A DNA stretch of 45,928 nucleotides from CAJBVG01 sp943371235 (GTDB lineage Bacteria; Bacteroidota; Bacteroidia; Sphingobacteriales; Sphingobacteriaceae). Location of the stretch: contig CALRTZ010000024.1 of the NCBI GenBank assembly GCA_943371235.1, forward strand, positions 1 to 45,928. Direction: 5' to 3'. Of the stretch, positions 14,140 through 22,150 are shown piece after piece. The notes below the pieces were generated by a model. That model searched no databases, was not told the DNA's origin, and saw nothing but the letters and a program-made list of their open reading frames with translations. The position numbers and the translations under genes were made by a program. Within the stretch, counting starts at the first letter, position 1. Every line of letters starts with the position of its first letter.

Positions 14140-17112
14140 TTAGTCTTTTTTCTTACGAATAAAGTCTACTACAATTGGAGTTGCTACGAATAATGATGAG
14201 TATGTTCCGAAGATTACCCCGATTAACATCGCGAATGAGAATCCTCTTAATATTTCACCACCGAAAATAAACAAGATAATAAGTACGAACATGGTGGTTA
14301 AACCTGTAACCATGGTTCTGCTTAAGGTACTATTTAAGGCATTGTTAATTACCGGTGCTAAACCTTCGTTCTTAGTATGGTGTAAGTTCATGTACTCACG
14401 CACACGGTCAAATACTACTACTGTATCGTTCATAGAGTAACCCATTACGGTTAATACCGCTGCAATAAATTGCTGATCGATGTCTAACGAGAATGGTAAT
14501 ATACCGTTGAATATAGAGAACAGTGATAATAAGATTAACACGTCGTGTAACAATGCAACCATAGCTCCCATACCAAATTGCCATTTCTTAAATCTGATGT
14601 AGATATAAATAAACACGGCTGCTAATGATAATAAGATTGCCCAAACGGCAGATTCTTTAATATCATTCGCAATGGTAGGACCTACTTTTTGTTGCGATAA
14701 AATTTGGCCTTTGTTGTTTTGTATTTTTGATAAGCCAGCCATTAATTTGCCTTCTACCAATTTCTCTGCTTCATCACCACCTTTATCAATTAAATAACTG
14801 GTTGTAATTTTTACTTGGTTACCAGAACCAAATGTTTTTACTTCTGGTGCTCCACCAAATTCTGCTGTTAATGCTTCTCTAACCTCTGTAGTTGATACGC
14901 TTTGTTCAAAACGTATAACATATGTACGGCCACCTGTAAAGTCTACACCGAAGCTTAAACCTCTTACAAATAGTGAAACTATACCTGCAACTATAATGAA
15001 GGTAGATATAGCATAAAATATTTTTCTACGACTCAAGAAATCAAAGTCAGCGTTTTTGAAGAATCCTTGTGTGAATTTATTAGAGAATGAAACCACTTTA
15101 TCTTTTGCAATTTGTCCTTCAAAAATAATTCTCGAAATAAAGATTGCTGCGAATAATGATGTTACGATACCAATAACCAATGTAGTTGCGAAACCTAAAA
15201 TCGGTCCAGAACCAAATGTGTAAAGGATGATACCTGTAATTAAGGTTACTACGTTAGCATCAATAATAGATGAGTAAGCATTTCTATAACCATCGGCAAT
15301 AGCCAAACGGAATGATTTGCCTGTTTCCAGTTCCTCTCGAATACGTTCGTATATTAATACGTTCGCATCTACCGACATACCAATGGTTAGTACGATACCT
15401 GCGATACCTGGTAAGGTTAATACTGCACCTAATGATGCGAGTATACCCATAATAAAAAATACGTTGATGAATAAAGCTAAATCGGCAATTAAACCAGCCT
15501 TGTTGTAATACAGTGCCATAAAAATTAACACTACAATTAAACCAACAACTGAAGATATTAAACCTGCATTAATTGCTTCTTGTCCTAAAGATGGACCCAC
15601 AATTGCTTCTTCTACGATACGTGCTGGAGCAGGTAACTTACCTGCTTTTAATACGTTCGCTAAATCTTTTGTTTCGTTTACCGTAAAGCTTCCAGAGATG
15701 TTAGAAACACCACCCGAGATTTCGTTTTGTACTGTAGGAGCAGAGTACACATAGTTATCTAATACAATAGCAATAGATTTCTTGTTGTTTTTATCTGCCG
15801 CCGCTTCTGCAGTCATTCTTCTCCAAACTTTAGCTCCATCAGTGTTCATTGCCATGATTACTTCTGGATTTCCTTTTTGGTCGATGTCTGCACGAGCATC
15901 TGCAATTACTTCACCACCTAGAGGTGCTTTACCATCTCTTGAGTTAGCTTTTATTGCATATAATTCGAATACGTTATTAGCATTGATAGATTTTACACCC
16001 CATAAAAAGCGCATATCCGATGGGAAATTTGCTCTTACTTCTGGCATTGTTAAATAAGCGTTTACTTTAGCTGTATCTCTCAACAATGCGTAACCAACTA
16101 CTGGGCCTTCTGCCACAATTTGTTGGCCTTGTTCATTCTGACCAATGTTCGGGTTTAATACCGCGAATAAAGGATTGTCTTTTGCGAAGTTTGCAAATGA
16201 TTTAGAGGTATCAGTACTACCAGTATCTTTCTTTACATTTTTCAATAAAGCTAAATCATCTGTTTTAGCAGCTGTATCTGTAGTTGCAACGCTTGCTTTG
16301 CTAGAATCCGATGCTAACATTGGAGTTCCAGTAATTGCCATCTTTTCTTTTAAAGATGAATTTGCTTTGTCCAATAAGTTTATTACTTCATTGTTAGCAT
16401 ATACATCCCAAAATTCTAATTGAGCAGAACCTTGTAATAATTTACGTACACGGTCTGGATCTGTTACACCAGGTAATTCAATTAATACACGGTTACTACC
16501 TTGTTGTAATTGTATGTTTGGTTGTGTTACTCCGAACTTATCAATACGAGTTCTTAAAATATTAAACGAACGATCAATAGCACCTTGTGCTTCTTCTTTT
16601 AATACTTTAACAATGTCTTCGTCAGATGAGTTGTAAGTAATTCTTGGTGAGTTCTCTTTTGTAGCAAAAATAGAAGCTAGCTTTACATTAGGGCTTAATT
16701 TCTTAAATTCTGTTGTAAACAAGTCAACAAAGTTACCATCACTTTTAGTACTCTTAGCTTCTGCAATACGTATTGCTTTGTTAAAAGTAGTATCGGTATT
16801 GTTGTTAGCCATCGAACGAACTAAATCACTTAATGAAATTTCAAGTGTTACGTTCATCCCGCCTTTTAAGTCCAAACCTAAATTCAATTGCAATTGCTTA
16901 CACTCTTGGTAAGTAAATTTTGCAACCCCTAAATTGTAAACAACTTCGGTTTCCATCGAATCCAAGTAAGCTCTCTCTAGCTTTACATCGCCTGCGGCAT
17001 ATTCCTTTGCATCACTTTCCACATTGTTGGCCACAAACGTGAAAGATAGTGAGTACAAACATGCAATCGATAACGCGATTGCAAAAAACCTAATAGCACC
17101 TTTTCCCTGCAT
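14140..17112 (-). CDS. secDF: SecDF fusion, protein translocase subunit
   Basis: A 990-residue inner-membrane fusion of SecD and SecF that uses the proton gradient to pull exported proteins through SecYEG. SecD features: first helix near residues 8-28, GLDLKGGMNVTLEI near 78-91, the large periplasmic domain with RIDKFGVTQPNIQLQ, then the helix block with GMSVDANVLIYERIREE. The SecF half begins near residue 680 with its own GVDFTGGRTYVIRFE and ends with VMGYSMNDTVVVFDRVRE. Residues about 260-330 hold a low-complexity insert rich in Ser, Thr, Ala and Asp, which I take to be a periplasmic loop. Fused SecDF is the rule in Bacteroidota. Confidence 0.95.
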   Translation of the reverse strand: MQGKGAIRFFAIALSIACLYSLSFTFVANNVESDAKEYAAGDVKLERAYLDSMETEVVYNLGVAKFTYQECKQLQLNLGLDLKGGMNVTLEISLSDLVRSMANNNTDTTFNKAIRIAEAKSTKSDGNFVDLFTTEFKKLSPNVKLASIFATKENSPRITYNSSDEDIVKVLKEEAQGAIDRSFNILRTRIDKFGVTQPNIQLQQGSNRVLIELPGVTDPDRVRKLLQGSAQLEFWDVYANNEVINLLDKANSSLKEKMAITGTPMLASDSSKASVATTDTAAKTDDLALLKNVKKDTGSTDTSKSFANFAKDNPLFAVLNPNIGQNEQGQQIVAEGPVVGYALLRDTAKVNAYLTMPEVRANFPSDMRFLWGVKSINANNVFELYAIKANSRDGKAPLGGEVIADARADIDQKGNPEVIMAMNTDGAKVWRRMTAEAAADKNNKKSIAIVLDNYVYSAPTVQNEISGGVSNISGSFTVNETKDLANVLKAGKLPAPARIVEEAIVGPSLGQEAINAGLISSVVGLIVVLIFMALYYNKAGLIADLALFINVFFIMGILASLGAVLTLPGIAGIVLTIGMSVDANVLIYERIREELETGKSFRLAIADGYRNAYSSIIDANVVTLITGIILYTFGSGPILGFATTLVIGIVTSLFAAIFISRIIFEGQIAKDKVVSFSNKFTQGFFKNADFDFLSRRKIFYAISTFIIVAGIVSLFVRGLSFGVDFTGGRTYVIRFEQSVSTTEVREALTAEFGGAPEVKTFGSGNQVKITTSYLIDKGGDEAEKLVEGKLMAGLSKIQNNKGQILSQQKVGPTIANDIKESAVWAILLSLAAVFIYIYIRFKKWQFGMGAMVALLHDVLILLSLFSIFNGILPFSLDIDQQFIAAVLTVMGYSMNDTVVVFDRVREYMNLHHTKNEGLAPVINNALNSTLSRTMVTGLTTMFVLIILFIFGGEILRGFSFAMLIGVIFGTYSSLFVATPIVVDFIRKKKD

Positions 17113-17180
17113 AAATTTGTTTAATTAAGTATTCTTCTGTTTTATTGATGTTTATTATATCGTCATTTTTGACAAGATTG

Positions 17181-17188
17181 CAAATCTA
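17181..17188 (-). promoter_or_regulatory. TAnnTTTG -7 box for secDF
   Basis: On the minus strand this reads TAGATTTG, about 70 bases upstream of the secDF start at 17112. No clear -33 TTG is seen at the expected spacing. It would give an untranslated leader of roughly 60 bases. Confidence 0.35.
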
Positions 17189-17210
17189 ACTAAATTTTTA
17201 AATTATAAAA

Positions 17211-17252
17211 GAGGCATTTGGGCTCTAATTATTAGCAATTGCTAATGCCCTC
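17211..17252 (-). terminator. Probable terminator after udk
   Basis: GAGGCATT at 17211-17218 is complementary to AATGCCCTC at 17244-17252 with one bulged base, and the loop holds the self-complementary TTAGCAATTGCTAA. On the minus strand the stem is followed by TTTTATAATTT. It lies between the udk stop and the secDF promoter. Confidence 0.45.
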
Positions 17253-17282
17253 ATACTCTTTGTATTCAATTGCAAACAATTC

Positions 17283-17897
17283 TTAAATCTTTTGTCGTAA
17301 ATAGTTCGAAAGGATGTTTATTTCATTCGTAATATCATCATTATTATGTATTACAAACTCACAATTGGGTTTATATGGCAGTAAATACGCATCATAGGCT
17401 GGCATTACATGGTTATACCATTGGTACAAAATCATGTCTTCGGTATAGCCACGTTCCACTTGGTCGCGCATGAGTCGGCGGTTTAGTTTTATATCATGGT
17501 CGGCATCTACAAACACCTTATAATCAAACAAATCAAACAATTCTTTGTAATGGAAAATAAATAAACCCTCAATTACAATTATCGGAGCGGGTTTAATGCA
17601 TAAAATTTCGGGCTCGTCTTTTGGTACGTTAAAGGTATATTCTTGTTTTTTAATGGTTTTTCCTTCCAATAAACTTACAATGTCTTGGTATAAATTTTCA
17701 CGCTCAATACCTTCGGGTAAATCAAAGTTAATCTGCCCATTTTCATCCACCAATTGGGTATGCATGGGTTTATAATAATGGTCTTGTGAGATCAGGCATA
17801 TTTCCGACTCCTCAAAATGGTTCATTAAGGAGTTCAGGAGAAACGTCTTACCAGAAGCGCTTCCTCCTGCAATACCAACTAAATAAGGCTTCTGCAT
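17283..17897 (-). CDS. udk: Uridine kinase
   Basis: Phosphorylates uridine and cytidine to their monophosphates in pyrimidine salvage. The 204-residue protein has the P-loop GGSASGKT (11-18), the SQDHYYKP substrate motif near residue 40, NFDLPEGIERE for the nucleoside pocket, IVIEGLFIFHYKELFDLFDYKVFVDA as Walker B, and RLMRDQVERGYTE for the lid. The length is typical. Its start codon directly abuts the stop of the LysM gene with no gap, so both belong to one minus-strand transcript. Confidence 0.92.
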   Translation of the reverse strand: MQKPYLVGIAGGSASGKTFLLNSLMNHFEESEICLISQDHYYKPMHTQLVDENGQINFDLPEGIERENLYQDIVSLLEGKTIKKQEYTFNVPKDEPEILCIKPAPIIVIEGLFIFHYKELFDLFDYKVFVDADHDIKLNRRLMRDQVERGYTEDMILYQWYNHVMPAYDAYLLPYKPNCEFVIHNNDDITNEINILSNYLRQKI

Positions 17898-18794
17898 TTA
17901 CTCTTTAGGGATCGAATAGTTTAAGTTCACTCTAAATTTCTGGTCAATTACTCCCAGCATATTTACTGCGGCTTTAGAAATTACGATTACCGTATTTTCA
18001 TTATCGCCAGTTTCGGGTAAAGCGCCAATTACTTTAACGTATACACTTTTGTTGTTCATTAAATTAGTTACGCGTATAATCGTGCCAATGGCTGCTGTTT
18101 TATGTAAGGCTATGCTTTTTTTACCGTTAATGTTTTTATCGTTTATCCAACCGGCAATGCCTGTTTCGTTTACATCTACAGTATTTAATTGTTTATTATT
18201 CTGAGTACTCACCTTCACATTGGCCGTGCCTTTCGTTACTTCTACTTTTACGTTTTTCTCTTCTTCCTCGGTAGGTTCAATAATGTCTGGGTTCTCTATA
18301 ATTCGGCCTTGTTTAGGCACTTTTAGCTTTTGGTTATAACTTAATGAGTTAGAGCTTAAGTTATTTATGTCTTTAAGTTCAGTAACAGAAATGCCGTACT
18401 TAATGGCAATTTTATATAAGGTTTCTCCTTTTTTAACTACGTGTGTAGCGTATTGGTCGAGCTTTAGTTTAGGGTTTTGTACAATAGGTTCTGTTTTGGC
18501 TTTTTCTGTTTTTGTTGCAGCAGGGTTCGTTGCGCTTACTTTTACATCTTTTGCGGGTACTTTAAGTACTTGACCCAATTCAAGTATAGTAGTGTTAAGG
18601 TTATTAGCTTGTTGTATTTGGGTGGCAGTGCTGCCGTAAATACGAGCTATACCATACAGTCCTTCACCTTTTTCTACACGGTGTAAAATGTATTTTTTAC
18701 CCTCAATTTGTTCCGTACCAACCGAATCAATATTGGCGAAACCTATAAAAGGTAGTATTACCAATATCAATAACATTATTCGCTTTATGCCCAT
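17898..18794 (-). CDS. Exported protein with two LysM domains and a RlpA-like double-psi barrel
   Basis: A 298-residue envelope protein. A signal sequence (MGIKRIMLLILVILPFIGFA) is followed by LysM 1 (about residues 40-80: HRVEKGEGLYGIARIYG) and LysM 2 (about 120-165: HVVKKGETLYKIAIKYG), both peptidoglycan binding. The C-terminal 90 residues (TGIAGWIND, KTAAIGTIIRVTNLMNNKSVYVKVIG) resemble the RlpA/DPBB fold. The frame opens at a TTG at 18815, but that codon overlaps a -7 promoter box, so the ATG at 18794 is used. Likely role: cell-wall binding or remodelling; catalysis is not established. Confidence 0.82.
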   Translation of the reverse strand: MGIKRIMLLILVILPFIGFANIDSVGTEQIEGKKYILHRVEKGEGLYGIARIYGSTATQIQQANNLNTTILELGQVLKVPAKDVKVSATNPAATKTEKAKTEPIVQNPKLKLDQYATHVVKKGETLYKIAIKYGISVTELKDINNLSSNSLSYNQKLKVPKQGRIIENPDIIEPTEEEEKNVKVEVTKGTANVKVSTQNNKQLNTVDVNETGIAGWINDKNINGKKSIALHKTAAIGTIIRVTNLMNNKSVYVKVIGALPETGDNENTVIVISKAAVNMLGVIDQKFRVNLNYSIPKE

Positions 18795-18812
18795 TTTTTT
18801 ATAAAAACTCAA

Positions 18813-18820
18813 CAAATTTA
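18813..18820 (-). promoter_or_regulatory. TAnnTTTG -7 box for the LysM-udk operon
   Basis: On the minus strand this reads TAAATTTG, 18 bases before the ATG at 18794. It covers part of the TTG that would otherwise look like an earlier start codon. A -33 element is not obvious. Confidence 0.4.
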
Positions 18821-18833
18821 AAAAAATACCTCG

Positions 18834-19499
18834 TTAATTAAGTAATAATAATCGTTGTTTATCAATTAGCAATAAAACTACATCGGCAATTCTTATTAAG
18901 TAGTCGTACTCAAAATTATAATCGTCAACAAAAGTGTTGTAATCCAGCAGGGTAGTAGCTTGTTCGCTTATTTTTAATACAAGTTGATGTTCATTCTCTA
19001 GGTAATGTAATTCGTATTTTTTACCCTCGTGCTCTAGTATTTGTTTCGAATTTATTCTTTCGGCATGTTGTATGTCAAGACTAATGGGCAGCAGAGTTGG
19101 ATCTTGTAATTTTTCATTATGTAGGTTGATGTATTCATACCTACGAGGACTCATTTTAGCGGAATATACTTTTAGCACACCTAAAAAACATTCCTCTAGC
19201 CTCCATTCAGAACTTGACCAATGTTCTTCACGTTTTTCTAAGTCGTAGCACATCAATACTACTTGGTTCATCAAATTATCGGTATGTATGTAGCTCAGCA
19301 AGGCGTAAGGGTATTGTATTTGCAAAATGTTGCTGCTATGTTTCTCCAACACGGGGAAGCTCCATTTTTCATCGCGCTCGGTATCCAATAAGTAAAACAC
19401 ATTGGAAGCGGTTTTACATTCAATAAACAGCTTGTTATTGGAAGGATTAACATGGAATTTCCAAATGGTATCGGGTATTTGGAGAAGGTGTTGATTCAT
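18834..19499 (-). CDS. DUF4905-family protein
   Basis: A 221-residue protein with no signal peptide. It has the look of DUF4905: an N-terminal IWKFHVNPSNNKLFIECKT strand pair, FYLLDTERDEKWSFP, alternating beta strands with WSSSEWRLEECF, and a C-terminal YDYLIRIADVVLLLI. The repeated strand-turn pattern suggests a propeller-like or beta-rich fold. Function unknown. The frame extends 13 codons upstream to 19538, but the ATG at 19499 (MNQHLLQIPDTIW) matches the usual start of the family. The family name is from memory of the pattern, so moderate confidence. Confidence 0.6.
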   Translation of the reverse strand: MNQHLLQIPDTIWKFHVNPSNNKLFIECKTASNVFYLLDTERDEKWSFPVLEKHSSNILQIQYPYALLSYIHTDNLMNQVVLMCYDLEKREEHWSSSEWRLEECFLGVLKVYSAKMSPRRYEYINLHNEKLQDPTLLPISLDIQHAERINSKQILEHEGKKYELHYLENEHQLVLKISEQATTLLDYNTFVDDYNFEYDYLIRIADVVLLLIDKQRLLLLN

Positions 19500-19552
19500 G
19501 AAGCGAAAATAAGAAAAATAGCGAGGAGTAGGGAGCAATTAGCGGTCTCTCA

Positions 19553-20545
19553 TCATTCTTTCACATATTTCACCACCACCTTCTTCTTCTCCAACTCTCT
19601 TAAAACAGCCATGTTTTTTGTGGTATTTGTGCCTTCAAACAAAAGCGGATTCTCTCGCAACATCAATAATTCTAAGCTTGGTAAGTTTAGCAGTTCTATC
19701 GGTAGTACCGAAAGTTTATTGTTCGATACATCCAGCTCTACTAAATTTGGCAATTGCATAACCTCCGTTGGGAAATACATAAACTGGTTACCTTGAATAT
19801 CGAGCCGCTCCAAGGAATCTAGTTTGTTTATGCAAAGTGGTAAAGCATTTAGATTATTATCTTGTAAGTACAAAAACTTAAGCTTGTTTAATTCACAGAG
19901 TTGCTCGGGCATTTCGCTTAGCTTATTAAATGATAAAAAAATACGCTCGAGGTTTTTTAAGTTCGCAAGTTGTGTATCTATTTTTTCAATCTTATTATAA
20001 TAAAAATCGAATTCTTTTAATGTACTTAGTTTGTAAAAGCTAGCAGGTATATATTGAATGTTGTTTTGATAAAATATCAATACTTCAATATGCTTCAATC
20101 GGTCAATTTCATTAGGTATTTCAGAAATTTTATTTTTAGCTAAGTTTAGATTTTTTAGCTTAGGCAAATCCAATAAATCATCCGGAAATTCTCTTAATCT
20201 GTTTTCTACAACACTTAATTTCTCGATGTTTTTATATCGATAAATAAAAAAGTTTAGGTCTGATATTTTGTTGAAGTTTAAATTGATTTCCTTCAACTTT
20301 TTATTTTTTCGTAATCGTTTCGGAAATTTCAGGAGCTTATTCCTGCTAAGGTTTATAGTTTCTAAATTTTTAAACTTTGAAACGGATCTAGGTAATCTTA
20401 ATAGTTTCTGTTCAGATAAGTTGAGGATGTAAACAGAGTCTTTGTTATTCAATGCCTCGTGTATGTTTGAATAGACTTTAGTTTTCTGGGCAAATACACT
20501 ACAAGTAAAAAATATAATGAAGTAAAATGGTATTGTATTTTTCAT
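19553..20545 (-). CDS. Exported leucine-rich repeat protein
   Basis: A 330-residue protein with a signal peptide (MKNTIPFYFIIFFTCSVFAQ) and about ten leucine-rich repeats of 22-24 residues covering residues 40-315, with the pattern LxxLxLxxNxLxxLPxxI (for example INLSRNKLLKFPKRL and LDVSNNKLSVLPIEL). No membrane anchor or sorting domain is seen after the repeats; the protein ends ELEKKKVVVKYVKE. Such repeats bind proteins; the target is unknown. It lies 53 bases upstream of the DUF4905 gene on the same strand, and transcription through both is possible. Confidence 0.82.
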   Translation of the reverse strand: MKNTIPFYFIIFFTCSVFAQKTKVYSNIHEALNNKDSVYILNLSEQKLLRLPRSVSKFKNLETINLSRNKLLKFPKRLRKNKKLKEINLNFNKISDLNFFIYRYKNIEKLSVVENRLREFPDDLLDLPKLKNLNLAKNKISEIPNEIDRLKHIEVLIFYQNNIQYIPASFYKLSTLKEFDFYYNKIEKIDTQLANLKNLERIFLSFNKLSEMPEQLCELNKLKFLYLQDNNLNALPLCINKLDSLERLDIQGNQFMYFPTEVMQLPNLVELDVSNNKLSVLPIELLNLPSLELLMLRENPLLFEGTNTTKNMAVLRELEKKKVVVKYVKE

Positions 20546-20554
20546 TTTTTTATT

Positions 20555-20640
20555 AGCTCACAAAGTACTCAATGTACTCACAATGTTTCACAAAGAAATT
20601 CTTAGCGTTCTTTGCTAATTTTTGCGCTCTTTGCGTGAAC
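20555..20640. repeat. CACAAAG / GCGCAAAG-type intergenic repeat
   Basis: Short units CTCACAAAGTA, CTCAATGTA, CTCACAATG and TTCACAAAG are followed, in inverted sense, by CTTTGC, GCGCTCTTTGCG and similar units. The two halves are partly complementary. The same words occur at 9351-9435. Together with the heptamer repeat at 20673, it fills the 174-base gap before purB. Confidence 0.6.
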
Positions 20641-20672
20641 GATTCATATCCTATTAGCAATGTCCTTCCCTA

Positions 20673-20714
20673 ATTCACCATTCACCATTCACCATTCACC
20701 ATTCACAATTTACA
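20673..20714. repeat. Heptamer tandem repeat, ATTCACC x4 then ATTCACA, ATTTACA
   Basis: Six consecutive 7-base units directly after the purB stop (minus strand). They are one base different from the ATTCACA units before lgt and in the 37883-37944 hairpin. Confidence 0.85.
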
Positions 20715-20719
20715 ATTAA

Positions 20720-22066
20720 TCAAAATCCTGTATACGAACTCGGGCTCACTGCTTTTAATTCATTCTTCAACTCATCACTCACTTCTAAAGAATCTATAAA
20801 CGCGTGCATGCTTTTTTGCGTAATTTGTTCATTGGTTCGTGTTAAGGCTTTCAATGCTTCGTATGGTTTTGGGTAAGCTTCTCTGCGTAGTATTGTTTGC
20901 ACTGCCTCGGCTACTACAGCCCAATTATCTTCAAGGTCTTGCGCTAAGGCTTCTTTATTTATTAGCAATTTAAATAAACCGCGTTCTAAAGACTTTAAGC
21001 TAATAAGTGTATGTGCAAATGGAACACCTACATTACGCAACACTGTACTATCTGTTAAATCTCTTTGCAAACGAGAGATCGGTAGTTTTGCAGATAGAAA
21101 TTCGAACACGGCATTAGCCATTCCGAAATTACCTTCGGCATTTTCAAAATCGATAGGGTTTACTTTATGTGGCATAGCAGAAGAGCCTACTTCGCCTTCT
21201 TTAATTTTTTGTTTGAAATAATTCATAGAAATATATTGCCACATATCTCTAGAGAAATCTATTAATATCGTATTGATGCGTTTGAAATTATCGCATAAAG
21301 CAGCAAATTGGTCGTAATGCTCTATTTGTGTGGTATGTTGCGATCTGTGTAAGCCTAAATTTTTGTTAACAAACTCGTTGGCAAACAATACCCAGTCTGT
21401 ATCCGGAAACGCAACCTTGTGTGCATTTAAATTACCTGTTGCGCCTCCAAATTTTGCAGCAAAGGGGATGTGTTTCAATGCCATTAATTGCACTTCTAAT
21501 CGCTCTACAAAAACACTTATTTCTTTTCCTAAACGAGTAGGCGAGGCTGGCTGCCCATGAGTGTGAGCAAGCATCGGAATCTCTTTCCAATCTTCTGCCA
21601 ACTTACTTAAATGGTTTACCAAAGAATGTAACTCTGGTAACATTATTTTTTCTACCGCGTGTTTAATGCTAAGTGGAATGGCTGTATTATTGATATCTTG
21701 TGAGGTTAATCCAAAATGGATGTACTCCATAGCAGCGGTCATGTTCAAAGCTTCAAGCTTCTCTTTCAAAAAATACTCTACAGCTTTTACATCGTGGTTT
21801 GTAGTTTGTTCTATTTCTTTAATGCGTGTGGCATCTTTATCTTCGTTAAAACATTCGTAAATATTTCTTAATTCAGTTTCTTCAGCAGAAGTTAAGGCTT
21901 CAAATCCTTTTAAGCCTAATTTAGAAAGTGCAATAAAATACTCAACCTCTACCAATACTCTGTATTTTATTAAAGCTGATTCTGAGAAAAAAGGAGCTAA
22001 TACATTGGTGGATTTACGATACCTACCATCAATTGGTGATATAGCATTAAGAGGATTAAGAATCAT
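20720..22066 (-). CDS. purB: Adenylosuccinate lyase
   Basis: Catalyses two purine steps: SAICAR to AICAR plus fumarate, and adenylosuccinate to AMP plus fumarate. The 448-residue protein starts MILNPLNAISPIDGRYRKST and has TSQDINNTA, the AHTHGQPASPTRLGKE histidine motif, and the fumarase-superfamily signature GSSAMPHKVNPIDFENAEGN (catalytic Ser loop). The length matches the E. coli-type PurB. A TATTTTTG promoter box lies 16 bases upstream of the start, divergent to recQ. Confidence 0.95.
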   Translation of the reverse strand: MILNPLNAISPIDGRYRKSTNVLAPFFSESALIKYRVLVEVEYFIALSKLGLKGFEALTSAEETELRNIYECFNEDKDATRIKEIEQTTNHDVKAVEYFLKEKLEALNMTAAMEYIHFGLTSQDINNTAIPLSIKHAVEKIMLPELHSLVNHLSKLAEDWKEIPMLAHTHGQPASPTRLGKEISVFVERLEVQLMALKHIPFAAKFGGATGNLNAHKVAFPDTDWVLFANEFVNKNLGLHRSQHTTQIEHYDQFAALCDNFKRINTILIDFSRDMWQYISMNYFKQKIKEGEVGSSAMPHKVNPIDFENAEGNFGMANAVFEFLSAKLPISRLQRDLTDSTVLRNVGVPFAHTLISLKSLERGLFKLLINKEALAQDLEDNWAVVAEAVQTILRREAYPKPYEALKALTRTNEQITQKSMHAFIDSLEVSDELKNELKAVSPSSYTGF

Positions 22067-22082
22067 ATTATTTATTTTTCTA

Positions 22083-22090
22083 CAAAAATA
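22083..22090 (-). promoter_or_regulatory. TAnnTTTG -7 box for purB
   Basis: On the minus strand this reads TATTTTTG, 16 bases before the purB ATG at 22066, in the 84-base divergent gap with recQ. I find no clear -33 TTG at 19-20 bases. Confidence 0.4.
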
Positions 22091-22138
22091 GAATAATTTC
22101 CCAATGCCATTAAAATTTCACATTTCATTTCAGCATCT

Positions 22139-22146
22139 TATCTTAG
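22139..22146 (+). promoter_or_regulatory. Possible -7 box for recQ
   Basis: TATCTTAG differs from TAnnTTTG at one fixed position and lies four bases before the recQ ATG, the same spacing as in the penicillin-binding protein promoter at 40209. It would give a leaderless message. Confidence 0.3.
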
Positions 22147-22150
22147 CAGA

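Noticed and set aside
18795..18815. TTG start seven codons upstream of the LysM protein ATG
   Set aside because: The TTG lies in the TAAATTTG promoter box, and the ATG at 18794 gives a clean signal peptide.
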